Origin: Synechococcus sp. PCC 6312
Lineage (GTDB): Bacteria; Cyanobacteriota; Cyanobacteriia; Thermosynechococcales; Thermosynechococcaceae
Reading direction: 5' to 3'
Assembly: GCF_000316685.1 (NCBI RefSeq)
Contig: NC_019680.1
Location: 1,861,501 to 1,925,500, forward strand
DNA: 64,000 nucleotides
Part shown: positions 18,601-27,753 of the stretch, piece by piece
How positions within the stretch are numbered: position 1 is the first letter of the stretch
Layout of the letters: each line of letters starts with the position of its first letter
Notes under the pieces: generated by a model
The model's database searches: none
Told to the model about the DNA's origin: nothing
The model's input: the letters and a program-made list of their open reading frames with translations, nothing else
Made by a program: the position numbers and the translations under genes

Positions 18601-19456
18601 GGAGCGAGACTTAATGACCAATATCTCCACTTGGTCAGAAAATACCGACTATGCCCTGGGTTACAGCCCGGATAGTTACCCCAAAAATCAAGACACCTTC
18701 ATCAACTTGCTGCATCCTGAGGATCGCGATCGCGTTGTAGCCGGAGTTGAGCAAGCCATTGCCACTGGAATTCCTTATCAAGGAGAATTTCGTCTGGTGC
18801 GGGCTGACGGTGGGGTGGTCTGGATCATGGGAACGGGCCATGTCGAATATGATGACTCTGGCCAGCCGATCCGCATGAGTGGCCTCAACGTCAACATTAC
18901 CCCCCTCAAAGAAGCCCAACAAGAATTAGAACGCCTCACCCAAATTGATGGCTTGACTGGGGTTTACAATCGTCGCTATTTCGATCAGGTTTTAGCGCAG
19001 GAGTGGCAGGTTGCTTGTCGGGAAGGAGATTGCTTGGCCCTATTAATGTTGGATATTGACTATTTCAAGAACTATAACGATGCCTTGGGACACCAGGCCG
19101 GGGATAGTTGCCTGATCCAAGTTGCCCAGACCCTCCAGCGATCGATTCACCGCTCCTCTGACCTAGTGGCCCGCTATGGTGGTGAAGAATTTGTCTTGAT
19201 CTTGCCCCGTACCGATTTATCTGGAGCCGTAGTGATTGCCCAACGAATTCAAGACCTCATCTCAGCCCAAGGCCTCCCCCATCCGACCTCAGCAATTTCG
19301 CAGCAGTTAACCGTCAGTATTGGGATTCAATGTGGCATCCCCAGGCCGGGTCAACCCCCGCAAACCTGGTTAAAAGCCGCGGATGATGCTCTCTATCTAG
19401 CCAAGGAAAAGGGGCGGAATCAGTACGTGGTGAATGGGGCTGAAGCCGCGATTTAA
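15620..19456 (+). CDS. Membrane diguanylate cyclase with extracytoplasmic sensor, HAMP and five PAS domains
   Basis: A 1278-residue c-di-GMP synthase. Transmembrane helix 1 (about 22-42) and helix 2 (about 352-375) flank a roughly 300-residue extracytoplasmic domain of Cache type. A HAMP region follows, then PAS 1 (about 445-560) and four closely similar PAS/PAC units (about 597-1105), each with SWWxWDI-like and LDITERK-like segments. The GGDEF domain (about 1110-1270) has an intact RYGGEEF active site and an RxxD inhibitory site (RSSD five residues before GGEEF). No EAL or HD-GYP domain is present. The four C-terminal PAS units look like recent tandem duplications. Confidence 0.92.
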   Translation: MILPQFSKMRDSLRKPKSLRTLFIVLFLFQSGVFLGLSYLLFEQSKQRTISNLLAALTIETSERINNQISQELHTAIRLNAINRDIVAITNGTTNYNSLIRVATIQLNNFPNISAIGVSQVGGYSFRVNRYGTTPNQFDVELLSPERPNELQIFRVNHVGNKFVDLTTMRPFKVTDWPWYKSIQNIKPNSWSQPHISREGSNLVISTYIPIYPTDTHRLPTLFVSSISLEKINTLLEGQQFKVKSLAFITELSGELVGSTTRDKPYSLVRHKNKPGYSLKRIHIQNSSNPLLVSLAPLLPQASTLKPGESRLESLIFAGNRYYVETERLNFDPSLDWLLMTVISEVELTQDIQKDLIPILFLLVLLLVIMVILNLLTAQAIIRPIRTLQNRTREFVAPDTCLDTIAHPIKEISELDSAFVEMAQKIHITLNQLQTANHELAEQKAHLSQILDAIPIGVAIHALHGQVEYLNPAGMSLLGLTAIPNSPGLDTLNQDFHLFQVGQNRPYPTELLPAVQALHGQTTELDDLEFRQGEHRRIFKAYGIPIYNQAREITAALVIFLDITERKHLEQILQNYNETLAAEVRERTQALIKSEEKFRFALQSTVTSWWDWDIQTNAVDWSENFDQMIGRAPNSYPKNVDSFLSFLHPDDVEPTQSKLMESVQTDAPYKTEFRFVHPDGSMRWIMATGTVQRDQNGRATRMSGINLDITERKLAEEALKASEETLQLALSAETANWWKWDIVNDQMYSAPSFHDLLGRHGDELPQTWADAIALIYPDDQAKVQAAIQATLEHDAPFNVEFRMIPPNGKIVWIADLGALQRDETGRPLQVSGIMIDITERKQTQLALEESEERLRLALSSTGTSWWDWDILNNVIRWSDNFYAMVGRKPEDCLSQVEGFLSFVHPDDREQVHHAIQASLEHDTPYRVEFRFLHPDGAIYWVMAKGIVQRDETGRPMRMSGINLDINERKEMEEALQKSEERLRIALESTSTSWWERDLMTNISTWSENTDYALGYSPDSYPKNQDTFINLLHPEDRDRVVAGVEQAIATGIPYQGEFRLVRADGGVVWIMGTGHVEYDDSGQPIRMSGLNVNITPLKEAQQELERLTQIDGLTGVYNRRYFDQVLAQEWQVACREGDCLALLMLDIDYFKNYNDALGHQAGDSCLIQVAQTLQRSIHRSSDLVARYGGEEFVLILPRTDLSGAVVIAQRIQDLISAQGLPHPTSAISQQLTVSIGIQCGIPRPGQPPQTWLKAADDALYLAKEKGRNQYVVNGAEAAI

Positions 19457-19538
19457 TCCGATAGCTGCCATCTGGTCTTAAACAGGAATTAGGATCAAAA
19501 TAAAGAGGCAAACTGATTGAGACACCAGGAACAGATTC

Positions 19539-20126
19539 ATGCCTAAAGCGGCTCTACTGACGGCGATTGCTGGCCTCAATCGGGGAATTCTCGCTAACCC
19601 AACGGAAAAGAAAAGGGTTGATGAGTTAGCCCAGGGCCTAGAAGCAGTCAACCCCACCCCTGATCCCCTGAAGGCTCCTGATAAACTAGCGGGTAACTGG
19701 CGGTTGATTTATACCAGTAGTCAAGCCTTACTCGGCCTGGATCGTGCGCCTCTGGTCAAATTAGGGCAAATTTACCAATGTGTCCGGCCAGAGGAACAAG
19801 CCATTTTTAATATTGCCGAGCTTTACGGGCTGCCTTACCTGGAGGGCCTGGTGAGTGTGGTGGCCAAGTTTGAGCCAATTTCTGAAGCACCTGCCAGAGT
19901 CCGGGTAAAATTCCAACGCTCGATTATTGGGTTAAGACAACTACTCAATTACCGCAACCCAGAACAGTTTATTAGTCAACTCGCCAGTGGTAAAACCTTG
20001 ATGAGTCTGGACTTCAAGCTTAACAGTGAAGAACAACAGGGCTGGCTAGATATTACCTACCTGGATGATGATCTGCGTCTGGGGCGCGGGAATGAAGGCA
20101 GCCTGTTTGTTTTGACTAAGGCTTAG
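19539..20126 (+). CDS. PAP/fibrillin family protein
   Basis: A 195-residue protein of the plastid-lipid-associated protein/fibrillin family. Conserved elements are LAGNWRLIYTSSQALL (about 50-65), YGLPYLEGLVSVVAKFEP, RVRVKFQRSIIGL and a C-terminal WLDITYLDDDLRLGRGNEGSLFVLTK. Family members bind lipids and occur in thylakoids and plastoglobules; a cyanobacterial role in photoprotection is known in outline only. No signal peptide. It is followed by argF on the same strand after 90 bases. Confidence 0.9.
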   Translation: MPKAALLTAIAGLNRGILANPTEKKRVDELAQGLEAVNPTPDPLKAPDKLAGNWRLIYTSSQALLGLDRAPLVKLGQIYQCVRPEEQAIFNIAELYGLPYLEGLVSVVAKFEPISEAPARVRVKFQRSIIGLRQLLNYRNPEQFISQLASGKTLMSLDFKLNSEEQQGWLDITYLDDDLRLGRGNEGSLFVLTKA

Positions 20127-20216
20127 GTCTCCTCCCCCATTTTCCCAAGCCTAAACTTGCTGACATAGGGTAATCTCTAAGGGTCAAGGATCAGCGATCG
20201 GAGTGCAGTAGCGGTC

Positions 20217-21131
20217 ATGGAAAGTTTGTGTGGGCGGGATGTGTTAAGCATGGCTGATTTGAGCCAGAGTGAGATTTTATATCTACTAGATTTTTCTTCA
20301 CAGATGAAATCTGGCGCGATGACTCCCCGCTGTCCCAAAGTCCTGGGCCTCCTGTTCCAAAAAGCCTCAACCCGCACCCGCGTCAGTTTTTCTGTGGCCA
20401 TGTATCAACTGGGGGGAAATGTCATTGATCTCAATCCCCAATCGACCCAAGTTGGCCGGGGTGAACCTCTCCCCGATACGGCCCGCGTCTTGGATCGCTA
20501 TTTGGATGCCTTAGCGATTCGGACGTTTGCCCAGGCCGACTTAGAAACCATTGCCAATCACGCCCGCATCCCTGTGATCAATGCTTTGACGGATCGAGAA
20601 CATCCCTGTCAAGTTCTGGCAGATTTACTAACCTTGAAAGAATCATTCGGGGGCCTGGAGGATTTAACCCTGACCTATGTCGGGGATGGCAATAATATGG
20701 CTCATTCCTTGTTGTTGGGGTGTGCTTTGGTGGGGGTCAATATTCGGATTGCGGCTCCCGTGGGCTATCAACCTTTACCGGAGATTGTCAGCCAGGCCGA
20801 GGGGATTGCGGCAGGGAAAAGTGAAGTGGTGATTACGACCGATGTGAAGGCGGCGGCGGCGGGAAGTCATGCCCTTTATACAGATGTTTGGGCCAGTATG
20901 GGACAGGAGGATGAAGCAGCGGATCGATTGCCCTTATTCCAGCCTTACCAAATTAATGATGAGCTATTACAACTTGCTAACCCCAATGCCATTGTCCTCC
21001 ACTGTTTACCGGCCCATCGGGGTGAAGAGATTACTCCGGCTGTTTTGGAAGGCCCCCAGTCACGGGTTTGGGAAGAAGCGGAAAATCGTCTCCACGCCCA
21101 AAAAGCTCTTTTAGCTAGCATTCTGGCCTAA
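20217..21131 (+). CDS. argF: Ornithine carbamoyltransferase
   Basis: Arginine biosynthesis enzyme that makes citrulline from ornithine and carbamoyl phosphate. Carbamoyl-phosphate site KASTRTRVSF (about 45-54) with HPCQVLADLLT; ornithine/catalytic motif HCLPAHRGEE (about 260-269). The SMG loop appears as VWASMGQEDE. The length of 304 residues is normal. The ribosome-binding site is weak, but the ATG at 20217 gives the usual N-terminus. Confidence 0.95.
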   Translation: MESLCGRDVLSMADLSQSEILYLLDFSSQMKSGAMTPRCPKVLGLLFQKASTRTRVSFSVAMYQLGGNVIDLNPQSTQVGRGEPLPDTARVLDRYLDALAIRTFAQADLETIANHARIPVINALTDREHPCQVLADLLTLKESFGGLEDLTLTYVGDGNNMAHSLLLGCALVGVNIRIAAPVGYQPLPEIVSQAEGIAAGKSEVVITTDVKAAAAGSHALYTDVWASMGQEDEAADRLPLFQPYQINDELLQLANPNAIVLHCLPAHRGEEITPAVLEGPQSRVWEEAENRLHAQKALLASILA

Positions 21132-21287
21132 TTTCTCGCTGATTTAAGACTCCAGCAGATTAAGGTTGGGGGTATTAAGGGTTGTGGGAGAACTGATGAT
21201 TTTGGCAATAGTCTTTTCGGTTGCCACCACTGTTAGGCCTGGGGAGAGGCGTTAAGCTAAAAAAGAACGGTGTCCAGAATACGACCC

Positions 21288-22253
21288 ATGACGAAGAACA
21301 TGATTAAAAAAGTTTGGCAAACTCTGCGCCCAGCCCTCGGTATCTTGGTGGCGGCGGTATTAATTTGGCAATTGGCTCTCGATGGGGGGACTGTCTTAGC
21401 GGCCCGGAGTGGGGGGCGAGTGGGAGGTGGCTCTTTCAGTCGGCCGGTTCCCAGTCGGTCTTACTCTCGGGGTGGCGGCTATGGGGCTCCGACCTATGGG
21501 GGCGGATTTGGTTTTCCGTTTTTAATTCCCTTTTTTGGCTTTGGGGGCGGTTTTGGCGGCCTGTTTACGCTGATTTTGTTCTTTGGCCTGGCTAACTTCC
21601 TGGTTTCGTCCTTTCGGCGATTTCGGGATGAGGGAGATGGCGGCATGGGCAGTGAATTGGGCAGTAGTAACCCAGCCGTGTCTCTGAACGTTCTCCATGT
21701 GGGCTTAACGGCTCAGGCTCGGGAACTACAGGCGGACTTAAATCGGATTGGCCTGAGTGCTGATACGAGTTCTGCCAGCGGGTTAACCAAGGTTTTACAG
21801 GAATCTACTTTGGCTCTGTTGCGGCATCCTGACTATTGGGTCTATGCGGCTTCTGAGGAAAAACAAACCAAGCTTTTAGCGGCAGAAACTCAATTTAACC
21901 AACTGGCATTAGCAGAACGGAGCAAACTCTCGGCAGAAACCCTCTCCAACTATCGCCAAGAACTTCGTCAGACCGCAGTGGTGGCCCTGAGCCAGGCTGA
22001 GAAAGATGCCCTTGCCTATGGGTCTGCCAGTGGTGAATATATTGTTGTCACCTTGATTGTGGCTTCTGAGGGTAAATTCAGCTTACCGAAAATTAACTCC
22101 AGCAGTGATCTCCGCCAGGCCTTGCAACAGTTGGGCGGAATTAGCAGTGATCGGTTATTAGCGGTGGAATTACTGTGGCAACCCCAGGCCATGGGTGATA
22201 CTCTAACCGCTGATGAGGTGCTTCTGGCTTATCCGCAGTTAAAACTTGTCTAG
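21288..22253 (+). CDS. DUF1517 family membrane protein
   Basis: A cyanobacterial and plastid protein of unknown function. Layout: N-terminal hydrophobic helix or signal (about 12-35), a Gly/Ser/Arg-rich stretch (SGGRVGGGSFSRP, GGGYGAPTYGGGFG), a second hydrophobic segment (about 75-110), then a soluble DUF1517 domain of about 190 residues starting SLNVLHVGLTAQAREL. An in-frame start exists at 21270; the ATG at 21288 (MTKNMIKKVWQTL) is preferred. Confidence 0.85.
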   Translation: MTKNMIKKVWQTLRPALGILVAAVLIWQLALDGGTVLAARSGGRVGGGSFSRPVPSRSYSRGGGYGAPTYGGGFGFPFLIPFFGFGGGFGGLFTLILFFGLANFLVSSFRRFRDEGDGGMGSELGSSNPAVSLNVLHVGLTAQARELQADLNRIGLSADTSSASGLTKVLQESTLALLRHPDYWVYAASEEKQTKLLAAETQFNQLALAERSKLSAETLSNYRQELRQTAVVALSQAEKDALAYGSASGEYIVVTLIVASEGKFSLPKINSSSDLRQALQQLGGISSDRLLAVELLWQPQAMGDTLTADEVLLAYPQLKLV

Positions 22254-22273
22254 GCCGAGTATTCACGAATTGT

Positions 22274-22912
22274 TTAATTCAGCGAGACAACGGCAACCAT
22301 AAATTCCCAGGCCCAGTCAGGACGGATCCGCTCTAGGTAGTGAAGTTTTAACTGGGCTTTTTCGATTAACTCCCTCAATTCTGCGCGGGTGTAACAGCCC
22401 CGGTAGGCCGGATCAACCCAAGGCAGTACCCAATCATAGATCTGACAGAGCCAATAGTCTTTGCACCAATCCACAATAATGAGTTTGCCAGCCGGATCGA
22501 GGACGCGTTTCATTTCGGTTAGAGCGTTTACAGGTTCGGGGAAATAATGAAAAGCACTGCTGGTCACAATCCGGTCAAAACAGGCATCGGGAAAAGGAAG
22601 TTGCTGGATATTGGCACATTGAAAGTGGGCCTCGGGAAAGGTCTGGCATTTATTTATGGCAACAGCCAGCATTTTGGGAGACAGGTCAATTCCAGTCAGG
22701 CGTAACTCTGGATATTGGCTCAAGAGGCGATAGGCAAATTCCCCAGTCCCACAGGCCAGGTCTAAAACCCGATCGGAGGCATGAATATCTGACCAGGCCT
22801 GGAGGATGTGTAAAGACTCGTCTAAATAGTGATGCCAACGGTGATCATAATGAGCCGCCAGCCGGTCATATTGCTGCTGGATTTGGGCCTCTAGGGATTT
22901 TCTTAAGGTCAT
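22274..22912 (-). CDS. Class I SAM-dependent methyltransferase
   Basis: A 212-residue methyltransferase. Motif I is VLDLACGTGEFAYRLL (about 47-62), the acidic residue of motif II lies in LTGIDLSPKM, and the later FDRIVTSSAFHYFPEPVNALTEMKRVL is typical of the UbiE/COQ5-like group. The substrate is unknown; the resemblance to small-molecule methylases is general. It lies 27 bases downstream of a glycosyltransferase gene on the same strand and may be cotranscribed. Confidence 0.85.
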   Translation of the reverse strand: MTLRKSLEAQIQQQYDRLAAHYDHRWHHYLDESLHILQAWSDIHASDRVLDLACGTGEFAYRLLSQYPELRLTGIDLSPKMLAVAINKCQTFPEAHFQCANIQQLPFPDACFDRIVTSSAFHYFPEPVNALTEMKRVLDPAGKLIIVDWCKDYWLCQIYDWVLPWVDPAYRGCYTRAELRELIEKAQLKLHYLERIRPDWAWEFMVAVVSLN

Positions 22913-22939
22913 TTCTCAGGCCTATCAATGGTTGAAACC

Positions 22940-24085
22940 CTACTTCTCCACCAAGTACCCCCCCGGCTCTAATTCTAATTCTCGGCCCCGCCAATGGACT
23001 TTGCGACCAAAGCAGCCCACGAGCCAGATTAAAAAACTCAAGCCATCTCTGAGGGGCAAAACCCAAATCCAGGCCCAAAGCTTCTCAGCGTTCATGGTTT
23101 GACAACAAATCCAGGCCTGGAACAATCGCATTCCCCAAACCGCCGCCCAAACCGCCAACGTCCATAATTCCCCAGAGACCCAAACCAGGCAAACACTATA
23201 AACCGTCCCAAAGGTGAAACCAATGCCATAATATTGCGATCCACGATTAAAGCGAATCCCGCGGGACCAACGAACTTCCCGCCCAAAAACCGTCCCGAGG
23301 GAATCCCCTGAACAATCGTTATGGAGTACATAGGTGGAAAGCTCAACCCCGTACCCTGCCGCCGCCGCCTCATACCCCAGCCGATAATCGTCCCCAATCC
23401 GGTTTTTAGCTAATTCCATTGCCCCTGTTTGAGTCAAGACCTGAGAACGAACCGCAATCGTCGGCCCAACCGCGAACTTAAGACCGCCATCTAACATCCG
23501 AGCAATTAGAATACTTGGAATAAAATCTAAACACCGCCCCAATGCTGACAGTGCTGCTCCCAGGCCCCGCGGGCGATGATCAAAATAGCCACAGGTGACA
23601 ACTCCGAGTTGGGGATTTTGTAAGGGCGCGATGACGGTGGCTAGGTAATCCGGGGTGACGCGAATATCACTATCTACAAAAACGATGATCTGGCCATTGG
23701 CATAATCACGCAGTTGGAGCAAATTACTAATTTTGTAGTTCACTCCTAAAATTTCCGGACAGTGATACCAGCGCACCAGGTAGGGATAGGTTTGCACCAG
23801 TTGTTTAAGGAAGGGAACGGCTGGGTCTGATAATTCCCGCACTCCAAATAGGACATTATAATTCGGATAATCTTGTTGACAAAGAGAAAGCCAATTTTCC
23901 CAGGCCCCGGCTTCCAATCCACAGACAGGTACTAAGATTGTCACGGGTGGGGCCGGATTGAGGGGGGGGATTTTGGCGCGACTAAAGAACTGTTTAACCG
24001 CAATAGCCTGCCACGAATAAAATATAAATCCGGTCAGACTGAGAATCCCAAAGCCGATTTCGAGGACTTGTTGCACCAATCTCAT
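22940..24085 (-). CDS. Membrane glycosyltransferase, GT21/GT2 (ceramide glucosyltransferase-like)
   Basis: A 381-residue glycosyltransferase with an N-terminal membrane helix (about 8-28), a GT-A catalytic domain with VFVDSDIRV (the DSD metal site), GDDYRLG (second acidic site) and REVRWSRG (R/QxxRW motif), and about three C-terminal hydrophobic helices. These four motifs define the GT21 (ceramide glucosyltransferase/HpnI) type. The acceptor in cyanobacteria is unknown; a hopanoid or glycolipid product is possible. Confidence 0.85.
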   Translation of the reverse strand: MRLVQQVLEIGFGILSLTGFIFYSWQAIAVKQFFSRAKIPPLNPAPPVTILVPVCGLEAGAWENWLSLCQQDYPNYNVLFGVRELSDPAVPFLKQLVQTYPYLVRWYHCPEILGVNYKISNLLQLRDYANGQIIVFVDSDIRVTPDYLATVIAPLQNPQLGVVTCGYFDHRPRGLGAALSALGRCLDFIPSILIARMLDGGLKFAVGPTIAVRSQVLTQTGAMELAKNRIGDDYRLGYEAAAAGYGVELSTYVLHNDCSGDSLGTVFGREVRWSRGIRFNRGSQYYGIGFTFGTVYSVCLVWVSGELWTLAVWAAVWGMRLFQAWICCQTMNAEKLWAWIWVLPLRDGLSFLIWLVGCFGRKVHWRGRELELEPGGYLVEK

Positions 24086-24096
24086 CCCACCAACCC

Positions 24097-24951
24097 CTAA
24101 ATCTGGGCCGGGTGAGCAATGGTTCCGGTGAGGGGTGAACTGGCACTGGCATAGGCTTTAACGGGAATCCGCCCAGCTTGATAGGCTAATCGGCCAGCTT
24201 GGGTAGCTAGGGCCATGGCGCGGGCCATCTGAGACGGCTGTTCGGCTTGGGCAATGGCGGTATTAATCAGCAAAGCATCAGCCCCTAATTCCATGGCCTG
24301 GGCCGCTTCGGAAGGAGAGCCAATCCCAGCATCCACAACCACCGGGATAGTCACGAGATCGACAATGATTTGGATATTGGCCGCATTTTTCAGGCCTTGC
24401 CCAGAGCCAATCGGAGCAGCCAAGGGCATAACGGTGGCACACCCAACCTCCTCTAATCGTTTGGCCAAAAGGGGATCAGCATTGATATAGGGGAGAACCG
24501 CAAAGCCTTCTTTGACCAGTTGAGTTGCTGCTTCTAAGGTGCCGATTGGATCGGGCAAGAGATATTTAGAGTCCGGAATGACTTCTAATTTGACAAAGTT
24601 ATTATCTTCTTGTCCCAATAGTTTGGCCATTTCCCGACCCAGGCGAGCCACTCGAATCGCATCTTCAGCCGTTTGACACCCGGCGGTATTGGGCAACATC
24701 CAGATTTTTGACCAGTCAATGGCTTCTGCTAACCCGACATGGCCAGGGGCATTGGTTTGGACGCGACGGACGGCAACGGTGACAATTTCACAACCACTGG
24801 CGGCAATACTGGCCTGCATTTCAGCCATGGAGCGATATTTCCCGGTTCCTGTCATCAACCGCGATTGGAAGCGGCGGCCGGCAATGGTGAGGGGAGCCGG
24901 ATCGGGGAGGTTTCCTGCACTGACAGGGGATGCAATATCCTGAGTCAACAT
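24097..24951 (-). CDS. thiG: Thiazole synthase ThiG
   Basis: Forms the thiazole phosphate of thiamine from DXP, dehydroglycine and ThiS thiocarboxylate. The core has [55 protein letters not shown] (Schiff-base Lys), [13 protein letters not shown] and [13 protein letters not shown]. The open frame extends 81 codons upstream to 25194 and overlaps the divergent isomerase gene. I chose the ATG at 24951, which gives a normal ThiG N-terminus; 25008 is an alternative. In many cyanobacteria ThiG is fused to ThiO; here it stands alone. Confidence 0.92.
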   Translation of the reverse strand: MLTQDIASPVSAGNLPDPAPLTIAGRRFQSRLMTGTGKYRSMAEMQASIAASGCEIVTVAVRRVQTNAPGHVGLAEAIDWSKIWMLPNTAGCQTAEDAIRVARLGREMAKLLGQEDNNFVKLEVIPDSKYLLPDPIGTLEAATQLVKEGFAVLPYINADPLLAKRLEEVGCATVMPLAAPIGSGQGLKNAANIQIIVDLVTIPVVVDAGIGSPSEAAQAMELGADALLINTAIAQAEQPSQMARAMALATQAGRLAYQAGRIPVKAYASASSPLTGTIAHPAQI

Positions 24952-25062
24952 AGCCAGTAATTGTGATATTTCCTTTCTCACCATACCAGGCCTGGCTAAC
25001 TCTCCCATCAAGTCGGCCCCTCTCAGGCGAAAATTAAAGATGAAGTAGTTTGGCGTAGCACG

Positions 25063-26190
25063 ATGAACTTCCAGGCCTGGTACCAATCCCTCTCCCGCTT
25101 TTTGGCTGTGGTCATCTGTGGGGTATTCCTCTGGGGTCTGGGTTTGGGGGTAATGAGCAACGGGGCCTGGGCCAGGGGTTGGGAGAACTTGCAACTCATT
25201 GCCGCTTTACCCCAAGGCAATGCCGTCACCGATGCCAAAGCGATTTTACGGAACGCTCTGCCCATTGATAACCCAACTGTTCGGGAACTCCAAGGCAATC
25301 TTGAGGATATTTCCAATCAACTGCGGGCTAAACGCTGGAGTGGAGTGGGGGGTGATATTAAAAAAGCCAAGCGGCTCCTAGAGACCAAAACCGACAAGCT
25401 CTTGGCCAGTATTCCTACCGATAGCCAACCCCAGGCCAAAGACCATCTTGAGCAACTGAACCAGACCCTAGACGCGTTACAAACCGCCGCAGAGGCGAAG
25501 GATCGTCAACAACTGCTGCCCCTCAAAGCCCAGGCCTTAGATCAGGTTGGTCGTCTGGAAGATTTGATGGTTAAAGGGTTTCCCTTTCAAATTCCGGCTG
25601 AGTATCGCAATTTACCCCAATTATTAGGTCGAGCAACGGTCAAACTAACAACGAGTAAAGGGGATATTACCGTAGTCCTAGACGGCTATAGTGCTCCTGT
25701 CACGGCTGGCAATTTTGTGGATTTGGTCAAGCGGGGATTTTATAATCAGTTGCCGTTTACGCGGGCCGAAGAATCCTATGTTCTACAAGCTGGTGATCCC
25801 CCCGGCCCCGAAGATGGCTTTATTGACCCCAAAACGAAAGAATATCGGGCCATTCCCCTAGAGATTCTCACTGATGGCGATAATACTCCCCTCTATGGCA
25901 TCACCTTGGAAGACGCGGGACGTTATTTAGAGCATCCAGTCCTACCCTTTTCTGCCTATGGCACTCTAGCCTTAGCTCGTCCCAATGAAGATGCTAACGG
26001 GGGCTCCTCGCAGTTTTTCTTTCTTCTCTTTGAACCTGAGCTAACCCCGGCTGGTTTGAACCTACTCGATGGGCGATATGCGGTGTTTGGCTATACCGTT
26101 GATGGGCAAGATGTTCTGGGTAAACTGCGGCCTGGAGACATGATTGAAAAAGCTGAGGTGATTGCCGGGGGGGAAAATCTAGTCTTGTAG
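25063..26190 (+). CDS. Lumenal cyclophilin-type peptidyl-prolyl isomerase (CYP38/TLP40-like)
   Basis: Secreted protein of 375 residues. Signal peptide about 1-38 (hydrophobic core [18 protein letters not shown], cut near AWA). A helical N-terminal region (about 55-190) includes [10 protein letters not shown] and a repeat-like [22 protein letters not shown], as in plant CYP38, which assists PSII assembly. The C-terminal cyclophilin domain (about 195-375) begins [32 protein letters not shown]. The active-site Arg/Phe set is changed compared with classical cyclophilins, so isomerase activity may be weak. Confidence 0.9.
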   Translation: MNFQAWYQSLSRFLAVVICGVFLWGLGLGVMSNGAWARGWENLQLIAALPQGNAVTDAKAILRNALPIDNPTVRELQGNLEDISNQLRAKRWSGVGGDIKKAKRLLETKTDKLLASIPTDSQPQAKDHLEQLNQTLDALQTAAEAKDRQQLLPLKAQALDQVGRLEDLMVKGFPFQIPAEYRNLPQLLGRATVKLTTSKGDITVVLDGYSAPVTAGNFVDLVKRGFYNQLPFTRAEESYVLQAGDPPGPEDGFIDPKTKEYRAIPLEILTDGDNTPLYGITLEDAGRYLEHPVLPFSAYGTLALARPNEDANGGSSQFFFLLFEPELTPAGLNLLDGRYAVFGYTVDGQDVLGKLRPGDMIEKAEVIAGGENLVL

Positions 26191-26194
26191 GGTC

Positions 26195-26380
26195 TCACGT
26201 TAGAAAAATCGGCATCAACAGGCCAATGGCAAAGGCGAGGGTGAGAATAATGCCCAGCGGCAGAGAAATAGACTGCCAAAATAGGAAACTAACCACGGCT
26301 GGACTGGCATTTTGAACCGATAAAATGGCAATCCCAATCATGGTGAGGGCAATAACAGCAAAGAGAAGATTTTTAGACAT
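26195..26380 (-). CDS. LapA-domain (DUF1049) small membrane protein
   Basis: A 61-residue protein with two hydrophobic helices (about 4-22 and 37-58) and the DUF1049/LapA-like pattern AILSVQNASPAVVSFLFWQSISLPLGIILTLAFAIG. Cyanobacterial homologues have no known function. It lies 69 bases downstream of another small membrane protein on the same strand. Confidence 0.75.
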   Translation of the reverse strand: MSKNLLFAVIALTMIGIAILSVQNASPAVVSFLFWQSISLPLGIILTLAFAIGLLMPIFLT

Positions 26381-26449
26381 TTAATCCAACCAGATTTTAT
26401 TTTGTTGAGGATTTGTGTAGTTCCCGGAACGTCTGGGTCAGCGGTCATC

Positions 26450-26662
26450 CTATTTATTTTTTTGGAGTTCTTGAACTGCCTTTTCAGAGCGATTATAGGG
26501 GTTATAGGTGGCAAAGCCAGAAAAAATAGAGCTAAAAAAGTGATTGGCTCCGCTCCGTAAGGTTTGGCTGAAGCTCCCCAGGGGGCCGGGAATGGCTGAA
26601 CCATAGGCAATATAAATGAGGAGGACAACCATAACTGGTAAGGCATAATCCTTAGGGCGCAT
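26450..26662 (-). CDS. Conserved-looking small membrane protein
   Basis: A 70-residue protein: MRPKDYALPVMVVLLIYIAYG gives one membrane helix near the N-terminus, followed by a basic/polar tail with FSSIFSGFATYNPYNRSEKA. Not recognised. Its position just upstream of the LapA-like gene on the same strand suggests a short operon. Confidence 0.55.
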   Translation of the reverse strand: MRPKDYALPVMVVLLIYIAYGSAIPGPLGSFSQTLRSGANHFFSSIFSGFATYNPYNRSEKAVQELQKNK

Positions 26663-27753
26663 CGCAGTTCTTGGGTCGAGTTATATTCCCTGATTCTAAG
26701 GGTTCTGCAGATGGTTTTTGCCGACAAAGATTAGAGGAACCTAACCAATCAGCCCCTCTGTAATCGGCCTTGATTCCATCTCCAACGCTAAGACTCTGGC
26801 CAAAATGTTTAGCTAGCCCAGGCCTGGGAGCAAACCCTTGAAAAAAGGGGTAGGGAGGTTAATTTTCAGTAACATTCTCTTAAATTAATCTTAAAAATCT
26901 AAAGACTTAATAAAGAGACGCTCTGTTCAGCAGAAATACCTATAACGTAATTGTTCAAGATACCTCCTAACTGCGTCCTTGGCCCTGCCCCAAAAAAAAC
27001 GATGGGGAATTGCAGGGTCATTTTTTTGTGCGCTTTTTCAGGCCAATTGACTTAGTCCAATTTTAGTCCATTAAATATCTGAAAGTCTTGTAAGTACTTA
27101 AAAACATAGATTGTAGATACTTGCTCTATTGCGTTTTCCGCAGAAGTTCAAACTCCTTGTCCCCAATTCTGGCCTGGCGCACAAACATATCCCTCAGCCT
27201 AATCCTGAAATCCTTCTGGGCTTCTCTACCGCTTGTCCTGCCTAAATGACTCAGGCTTTGGAATTTAATATTTTCAGAACTATTGTTCAAATTTCACAGA
27301 TGCAGGTCTTATTGTTCCATCCCGATCATTGCTCAATGATTTCCCCTATCCCAGTAGCCTTAAGCAGATCCCTCTGCCCCATTAAAACCCTACAAATCCT
27401 TGCAAACAATCGTTTTTTAAAATGCCCCTATCCAAATTTCAACGGGATTACGTCCTAAAACCTCCTCCAAAACATCTATCAACTTGGTTAAAATACTAAA
27501 AAACTAGACTTAAAACAAGACTTACTATAAGTCCAAAAATCTCACATTAAAATAAATTTATACAAAATAAAGTATCCGACTAGTGGGCTGAAACGAAGTA
27601 GGTGAATTAAGGTAAAAGAAAAATCATCAAGGCCCAAAATGCTGTGGCCTCAGTTGTGGCGGTAGGCAGACTGTTCTAAGAAGGAAGTTTTTACTGCCTC
27701 TAATTTACTTCTGCCCCATCCCAATGAGTCACAGGACAATTACGAGAGTTTTT
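26663..27753. other. Gene-poor kilobase
   Basis: No convincing protein gene is seen in about 1.1 kb. The left part holds a palindrome CCAGGCCTGG (26818-26827) and a candidate small RNA near 26953-27027. The rest is AT-rich with short frames that resemble no known protein. Confidence 0.5.
26953..27027 (+). ncRNA. Candidate small RNA (Yfr2-like)
   Basis: A TATAAC at 26941-26946 could be a -10 box. Downstream comes ATACCTCCTAACTGCG (about 26960-26975), which from memory resembles the conserved loop of the Yfr2 (Cyano-1) family, and then a strong terminator: GGCCCTGC (26981-26988) pairs with GCAGGGTC (27012-27019), with an inner CCCCA/TGGGG, followed by seven T. No good -35 is visible, as is common in cyanobacteria. 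The length would be about 75 nt, within the family range. Confidence 0.45.

Noticed and set aside
18721-18740. HIP1 octamer GCGATCGC as a dominant repeat
   Set aside because: Only about two copies were seen (about 18726 and about 31375), so HIP1 is not the dominant repeat here.
27246-27458. 70-codon frame in the gene-poor kilobase
   Set aside because: No ribosome-binding site, no known similarity, low-complexity AT-rich context.
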